DNA of 64,000 bases, taken from contig JALGPY010000005.1 of NCBI GenBank assembly GCA_023055425.1, positions 6,783,501 through 6,847,500 on the forward strand. The letters are read 5' to 3'. Origin of the DNA: Linanthus parryae (lineage: Eukaryota > Streptophyta > Magnoliopsida > Ericales > Polemoniaceae). The translations under genes were made by a program, and so were the position numbers. A model generated the notes under the pieces. That model saw only the letters and a list, made by a program, of their open reading frames with translations, made no database searches and had not been told where the DNA came from. Numbering within the stretch: the first letter of the stretch is position 1; the number at the start of each line of letters is the position of its first letter. This document shows positions 57,871-64,000 of this stretch, one piece after another.

Positions 57871-58007
57871 ATGTCTGAGGTGGGGAAGGACGGTTCAGGT
57901 GTGAATACGGTTCCGGCTACTGGGAATAATGCGCAGGGTAGTGTGGTGAAGGAGGATGTGAAGAATATCGTTGTAACAGAACTCCTGTTTCAGAGCTCTG
58001 CTACAAG
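57871..58007 (+). pseudogene. gene Z first exon fragment, copy 2
   Basis: Same as 31980-32116 (MSEVGKDGSGVNTVPATG ... LLFQSSATR), ending at an AAG/GTAGTT donor-like site 11 bp before the copia LTR. Confidence 0.35.
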
Positions 58008-58018
58008 GTAGTTATACC

Positions 58019-58455
58019 TGGGGGTATTCGAGCAAGAACAACGAAAGCGAAACAAGAACGAGACAGATATTTAACGTGCTTCACTAACGAATTCGTAACG
58101 AACCCGCTAGCTATTCCACGACCAGAACCAGATATTTTATTGAGAAGAGAACCCGATTACAATGCTCGCCATGGCCAACGGCCACGGCGACAACCCGAAA
58201 CACCCACCCGAACACACCCGCACAAAAACTCTCCAAGGCACCAAAGCCTTTATGTATAACCCGAGTGTGTTGTTCTGTGCATATGTATGTGCCACTAAAG
58301 AATCCCTTATATAGCCAAAGTTGCTTGGGCACAAAGCCACAAAGCACCGCCTCACAATTGAACGGAAACAATTCCATTCTCATGTGACCACACCTGCCTT
58401 TGACTTTCACCCTTCACCCCCAACTTGCCAATTTGATACAAGTCAATCCCCAACA
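58019..58455 (-). mobile_element. copia-type LTR (copy 2)
   Basis: Counterpart of 32128-32566, about 437 bp, with TATATAAGGGATTC on the minus strand and the AAGGTGGAGATT polypurine tract beside it. The truncated internal region continues to 58819 and resumes at 62504-62780 around the solo-LTR-like insert. Confidence 0.7.
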
Positions 58456-58814
58456 AATCTCCACCTTGACTTGAATCATCTCAGCAACCCGAAATCGAAA
58501 TCTGATGCTTCTCTTCTCAAACCTGCACCGGATGCGTCTCCCAGAACCAGAAACGAGCACGCCTCCCCAAACAGATTTTTCGCAGTTGTATGCGAAACCA
58601 GAATCGCCAAATCGTTGCTCCAACTACATGCATTCCTGCAACAAATGCGCCCGATGTGGTTGCACTTCCGGAAACAGAAGCAAGTGCTCCCCCAGAACCA
58701 GACTCGAATGTACTCACTAAGACAGAACTGAATACATTCCAGATGCGCCCAATTGCCCCAGACAGATGCACCATGACAAGTGCCCAGATGTCATTCAGAC
58801 CAGATGCACCAATG

Positions 58815-61800
58815 ACGAGTGAAACAACCCGGGATCTCGGTTCAGGGTTAACGCGACAATCGACAACCAAAAGTAGATTATTAACTATTAAGATTACATT
58901 TCGGTTAAAGTACATAACAAAATTTCGATAATAAGTACAATTTAAAACATAACATTCGTGATCTACTAAGTGATCTAATTTAAGCTATACTTCTTCGTCT
59001 CGTTCCAGCGTTCCCATCCCCCACTTTGATTGACGACCTGCGGTTTTAAAACCCCCACTTTGATTGACGACCTGCAGTTTTAAAATGGCAAAAGCCGACG
59101 CAGTTTTGAAGAAATTGATCAGTAAAAACTGAGTAAGTACACACTACGACATGTAAAGCAACGAGTGGCACGGAAGCATGAGTTGAAAAAAATCAAAAGA
59201 TTTAAATAGTAAAACTATCATATTGGAGAATTTGGAGCAAATTGAAGTAACCGAGTAACAAAAACCTCTCAACTTAATAACATTGAGAAACCACGAGTAG
59301 TTGGTAAAATATCCAGAGTAAACAAGTCCATTTAAGAGGATAACTTAGTTCATGAATAGCCAAAGCATTTCAAAACATTTCAATTGATTAGGGCAATCCA
59401 GAGCCACAAACAACATTAATAAAGTAGTCAATTTTTAATTTCGACTTCAATCAACAGTTTAATTTAGCTGAGGCGTGTCAAGAGCCACCAGCAGGATCGA
59501 TGTAAACAGAGGGATCACGAAATAATCACTAATTCGTTCTAGGGTCTATCAAACCCTATTTCACCCGAGCGTTAAGGGAGCCCATTCGTCAACCCCGCTC
59601 ACAACATTAGCTAAAAGGCCTTAAGTGTCGACACCCCTATACCGTAGTGACCCTTACAAGTATAAGTAGCACTCTATAGCTCTATAAAACCCTTGGCCTC
59701 AATAACTTGGTACATTTTGGCTCATCGGGGGCGGATTTTTGAACATTGACGTTCTATCCAATAATAAGAAGCATTGCTTCAATGGTCTTAGCCATAAGAA
59801 AATGGAGGATCGCTTGACGCCTCCCACTAATAACAGTACTCTGTACATCGTCCTAAGTCTATTTGAGGTATTTTATTTCTCAAATGAGATGAATAAAATA
59901 GTTTAACAACATTCGAGTGGAAAACATGCATTCTCATACTATTTCATGTAACAAACATTCATTTGAAACATCAAGCACATACACAAATTTTGATATGAAA
60001 ATTCCGTACATATGTACTTACCTCTGGGCCATGAAAGGCGCAAAGCAACGCTAGCACTCCTACAACGCTCGTCTCCGAGTCTCACAGTAAGCAACACGAA
60101 TACGTATGTGTACTTTGAAGGATCCTTAATAACGGCTGGATATACACAAGTATACAGTCTATTAGCATTTACCCTCTATATGAGGTTTTATGAAAAAATG
60201 CAATGGAATGCGGATCATGCAAGCTAACTTGACCAAAATGCCCCTGATACTCCAAAACCGTTTAGTACAGTGTCTGAAACTTTCTAGATCCCAAATTATA
60301 CTCATATTTGCCCGAAGATATGCGAGAATTAACTTCAAACTCTTCCATATGAACTTAGCAACGAAATCTACAACTTTCAATAAATTGCACTTAGGCCCCT
60401 AAAGTTTGCTTAATTTGCAAAAAGACCCCAACTATTGATTTGGTCACTCCCGAGTCAAATACTTCCTTCTTAAGGCTCCAAATATCCTTCTAAGTCAGGT
60501 TGTTGGTCTCAAAACATTAAATTTATCTCAAGTAGTTCAAGTGTGAAGTTTTAATTAAATGCACATAGGCCCCCGAAGTTTAGTAAAACTGCAAAAAGAC
60601 CCCCACATTTGACTTGGTCAATTCTAGCCCAGAATTACATACAAGTACTCCAAACACGCATACAAGACATGCTGACAAACTCCAAGTTACTAAACTAACC
60701 TCAATTCAAAGTTTAAGTGAAATGACTATTTTGCCCCTCCTATACAGTTCAGTCAAACTAGGGTTTTCGGAAAGTCAAACTTGGTCAAACTTGATATGTA
60801 GACTCAGAATATGAATACGAACAAGTTTCGTGAAGAACGCTAAGGCCAGAAACGTCATTCAAATGCTCAGAACCGAATATCAAAGATAGCGAAAAGTCGT
60901 TTCAAGTAGTCAACTTTGCGACAGATTTCTGATCAATTGAGAAGGAGTTTTAAGAAACTGGAAATAGGGTTTTGAAGATGAAAGTGCAAGGATTCCAGAA
61001 CATATTTGAACTCCTAAAAACTCCAAGTATTCAAAGAAATATCGCTAGCCAAAGTTAGATGAAAATCACGATTCAATACTTAGAAAAATTCGATAGTGCT
61101 TCGCGAGTTCAAACTAGCAACTTTAGGCTCGTTTTGTGAGAAATCCGTTATAAATTTGAACATGACCCAGAGACGATGATTTGAAGTATTATATACCAGA
61201 TACACATAGGAGAAAATAGATCTAAATTTCATTAAGTTTTGAAGAAGATACAAGGGTTAGAAAATGGGTGTTTCACCATAGCATCCTATACTTAAAAAAA
61301 ATTGAGCCCTCACAGCCAAGAACACAGCGAGTACCACACTCACTGGCAGCCAACATACCCAGGAGTACATAGGAAGAAACCGCACATTATTTGGTCAAGA
61401 ATTGAGGGAGTTACAGGCCGACGAACAGGGCAGGTTTTCAAACCGTAAAACTCAACATGCACGAATTAAACTTGTCAAATTCGTTGTTACAGTCATGATT
61501 GGACGATCTAAACGTGTTCTAGACATGATTAGGAGCATGAACAAGCTTTTAATCGATCAAAACGAGCAAGAATTGAAGGCACCGAACTTTGAGCTTCCCG
61601 GCGGCCATGGAGGAATCCGGCGAACAACCGCACGGTTTCCGGTGATTCAACGCCTTCGCAGGAGATTCTGGGTTCGCCTGAGTTGTCTTGGACGCCCAGA
61701 GACCTCAAAGCAACAACGTGGAGGGAAGAATTGGCCAGGAACAGAGAGAACGCCGAAGTCCGGCGTCCAGCAGCGATTTCCGACGGGTTTGAAGCCCAGA

Positions 61801-62503
61801 ATCCGGCGAGCGAAATCCGGCGAGTTACAGTCCGTATTTGGTACTCCCGAGCTCGCCTGGAGGTGAGGATCAACAATATGTTGGTTATTTACACCAATTC
61901 ACGACATGGACGAAGAATTTTGCTAATTACCGCGCTAGGGTTCTTACCTTCTATCTTCGATTTTTTCCTCCCTACTTAACGAAATTCTGAATTGGTTTGT
62001 GCGTTTTGATCACCAAACAGAGGAGAATCTTGGGTAGAATCAGTTTTGAAGGAAGTTGCACGGTGGTGGTGGTTCAAGTGGTGATGTTGGTGGTTCATGG
62101 GTGTAAGTGATGAAGGTGAAGATGATGAAGGAGATGAAAATCAAAGAAATTGATGAAGATGCCATTGTCCTCAGCAGCTGATAGAGGAGAGACAGGGGAT
62201 GATAAAATCTCACTAATGAGGTGTCAAAACTCCATTGACAAGTGTCTCACATGCAAAGGGGTCAAAGTGTAGTTTTCTAAAATTTTGGGTACAACTAGAA
62301 TTAGAGCTTCTACTTACTTTTAAATAATTGCACAACCACCCCGAACATCTCTAGTGCTTCAAAATCATTCTAACAACGTCCGAATATTGCTAACACTCCA
62401 GAAATTCAAACTTTAAAGCCGTGACAAACTATTTACAAATTAGCTCCCAAAGTCTTGATATTGCACTAAGAATTCTCTCGGGAATTAGGGGTGTTACAAC
62501 GAG
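58815..62503 (-). mobile_element. solo-LTR-like element, 3.7 kb, with perfect TSD
   Basis: The element spans 58820-62498. ACGAG occurs at 58815-58819 and 62499-62503, and the uninterrupted site AATGACGAGTGCCAC is at 32931. The ends are TGAAACAACCCGGG and GGGGTGTTACA, giving the TG...CA rule and a minus-strand TGTAACACCCC start. No internal terminal repeats, primer-binding site or pol were seen, so a solo LTR of an unusually large LTR family is the best reading. It contains a 34-36 bp tandem pair (CCCCCACTTTGATTGACGAC, 59019 and 59053). Frames at 61402-61979 are short and lack domains. Confidence 0.65.
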
Positions 62504-62863
62504 TGCCACAAATTGTCATCCCAGATGCCTCGTATGCCTCAGATGCGCCAGATGCTCGCTAGAAACAGATAGCGCCAGATGCGAGCTCAATGCGTGTCAT
62601 GGTACACGCCCCAAAACCAGATGCACGCCAGAACAAAAATCGTGCATACTAGGCGCCAGAACCAGAACCAGATGTGCGTGCTAGAAATCTCACGCGCTAG
62701 GGGCTCCATGTCGTTGCTCCAACTCCAACGAGTTATTGTAACGCATGAGCCTGAACCAGATTCAATTCACACGTCAGATGCCGGGATCGGAGTACGTTTT
62801 ATAGATCACTCCGACAACGATCGGAGCGGTCAACGTAAACCCTAACGTCATTAGTAGCGTCAC

Positions 62864-63355
62864 TTGAAACCGATTCGAAATAACATTAACCAAGTAAAGC
62901 ACTTAAACCAAGACAGATTAAGAATAATCAGAGAGAAAGTGATCGATGAATTGTACAGCCGTCAGCTTGCAGTGTATGGACGCGAAACCATGCGCATACT
63001 TTTCGCCTCTAACATACTTGTTTCAGGGCTTATTGGTCTTGGTGCTGAAATAGGTATGAAGATTAGCATATTTTCTTGTATAGTTCAACACTTATGTATG
63101 GATAGTGATTTGGCTCCATCTGTTGTGTTTCACCCGAACATTTTCTTTCTTACTGGTAGTTTTAGACTTTGCTTGAGAATTCAGCGCAATAGGTGTGGGA
63201 TTGATGTATCAATGACTTGTATTTTTGGAAGATGATTTTCTTAATTATTTCACTCAATCTGTGCTCCACTTGCAGCAAAAAATATTGTACTTGCCGCGGT
63301 CAAGTCCGTCACCTGCATGATGTGTGGCGCTGGGTTGTTTTGGAGATATAGTCTA
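62864..63355 (+). pseudogene. E1 N-terminal fragment, copy 8
   Basis: Nearly identical to copy 5. Exon 1 contains [18 protein letters not shown] and GLGAEI, with its donor at 63053; exon 2 runs from 63276 (AKNIVLAAVKSVT). Followed by gene Y remnants, not by further E1 exons. Confidence 0.82.
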
Positions 63356-63489
63356 TTCTGTCTAAGAATGTGTAAGTTGTGTTGGCATGTGTTTGGCCTA
63401 AGGAGTTATTACTAAGTTGGGGTATGTATAAAAGGGGCTTATGTATGTATAAAATGGGTTTATCTAGGCTGTGAGTAACTGTGTCTTAA

Positions 63490-63860
63490 ATTGTATATTT
63501 GTGGCCGATAGTTCCCTCTTTTTGTGTATGGTTGGGTCCGTTCAACTACCGCTCTGTGATCCAGCTGACCTAGCTAGCACCGTTAACACTTTGTAACGAA
63601 AGATGTGCAGGTTTGTGATGAGGAGTGTCTGATTATCTCTATGAACGAATGTAGCTAGCAAAAGCAGAAATTTTTCTTCATGAACTTTCAAAATTCCAAA
63701 TGTGGGTTGATTTGACTGACTCAAGGTTGTTCTGTTCTTTAGGAGTAACAAATGGAATACTAATAGACTACAAGAAGACATGTTGATAATACTGCGGATA
63801 CAACACTTGGGATGATGGACCATCAAGCAGCAGCAGCAGCAGCATCATTCTATGTAGTTG
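63490..63860 (+). pseudogene. gene Y remnant, copy 5
   Basis: Same as 33940-34305, including the expanded CAG tract near 63825. It continues into intron-like sequence at the window end. Confidence 0.45.
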
Positions 63861-64000
63861 TTGTTGAGGTTAGTATTATATTTTGACTATTTGTACCCTC
63901 TAACATCCTCATATGTACAACTTTATCAAAATGCAGTCTTTTAATTTGCAGTATATCCAATTACTACGACAAATATTTTTAACATGAAAACTTAAATTAG

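Larger units (their letters stand above)
57712..64000. repeat. near-identical repeat of 31825-34480
   Basis: From GTTAGTTTAAATTTG onward this region repeats 31825-34480 with only scattered differences (for example GCGCAGGG/GTGCAGGG, TATACCTG/TATACATG) and runs off the window. The only large difference is the 3.7 kb solo-LTR-like insert at 58820-62498. The near identity marks this as one of the most recent duplications in the window. Confidence 0.85.

Overview
This is plant nuclear DNA, most likely from an eudicot. It is AT-rich and split by introns. It carries plant-type Ty1/copia, Ty3/gypsy-like, LINE, tRNA-derived SINE, hAT, Mutator and PIF/Harbinger (Tourist) sequences. Nothing bacterial (operons, ribosome binding sites, CRISPR) is visible. 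The species cannot be told from the sequence.

The window is a complex segmental-duplication array overgrown by transposons. A block carrying a 5-prime fragment of a ubiquitin-activating enzyme E1 (UBA1-type) gene recurs in both orientations (forward about 1, 22.4, 33.2, 50.2 and 62.8 kb; reverse about 22.4, 31.8 and 50.2 kb). It is joined to exons of two unrecognised genes, called here gene V (C-terminal membrane segment) and gene Y. Forward blocks lead into a four-exon gene, gene X, present four times (2506-5062, 25675-28532, 36786-39413, 53679-56327). In three copies the four exons join in phase to give 159-162 residue proteins with a mitochondrial-presequence-like start and a conserved acidic C-terminus. 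The second copy has a premature stop. Gene X is the only non-transposon gene here that looks intact, and I do not recognise its family.

Layout: 1-6.0 kb, duplication copy A, with E1 and V remnants, gene X and a SINE with a perfect target-site duplication. 6.0-17.6 kb, accessory region: SINE pieces, a 0.9 kb direct repeat flanking a 3 kb solo-LTR-like element, a Sirevirus-like LTR, a Pack-MULE carrying a ribosomal protein uS9 (RPS16) fragment and itself interrupted 9 bp from its end by a hAT element, and a second Mutator-like element. 17.6-30.2 kb, gene Y remnants, a large palindrome centred near 22380, and gene X copy B. 30.2-40.2 kb, an inverted block, an inserted gene Z exon plus copia LTR, and gene X copy C. 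40.2-50.2 kb, gene Y, a 5.1 kb copia retrotransposon with short non-canonical LTRs, and an inverted block with a foldback hairpin. 50.2-64 kb, gene X copy D, LINE fragments, a second gene Z/LTR block interrupted by a 3.7 kb solo-LTR-like element, and the start of another forward block.

Shared transposon insertions order the copies. The Tourist MITE is in B, C and D but not A. A short LINE tail and an RNase-H LINE remnant are only in C and D. Duplication was therefore stepwise, with C and D the youngest pair. All copy relationships were judged by eye, without alignment software.
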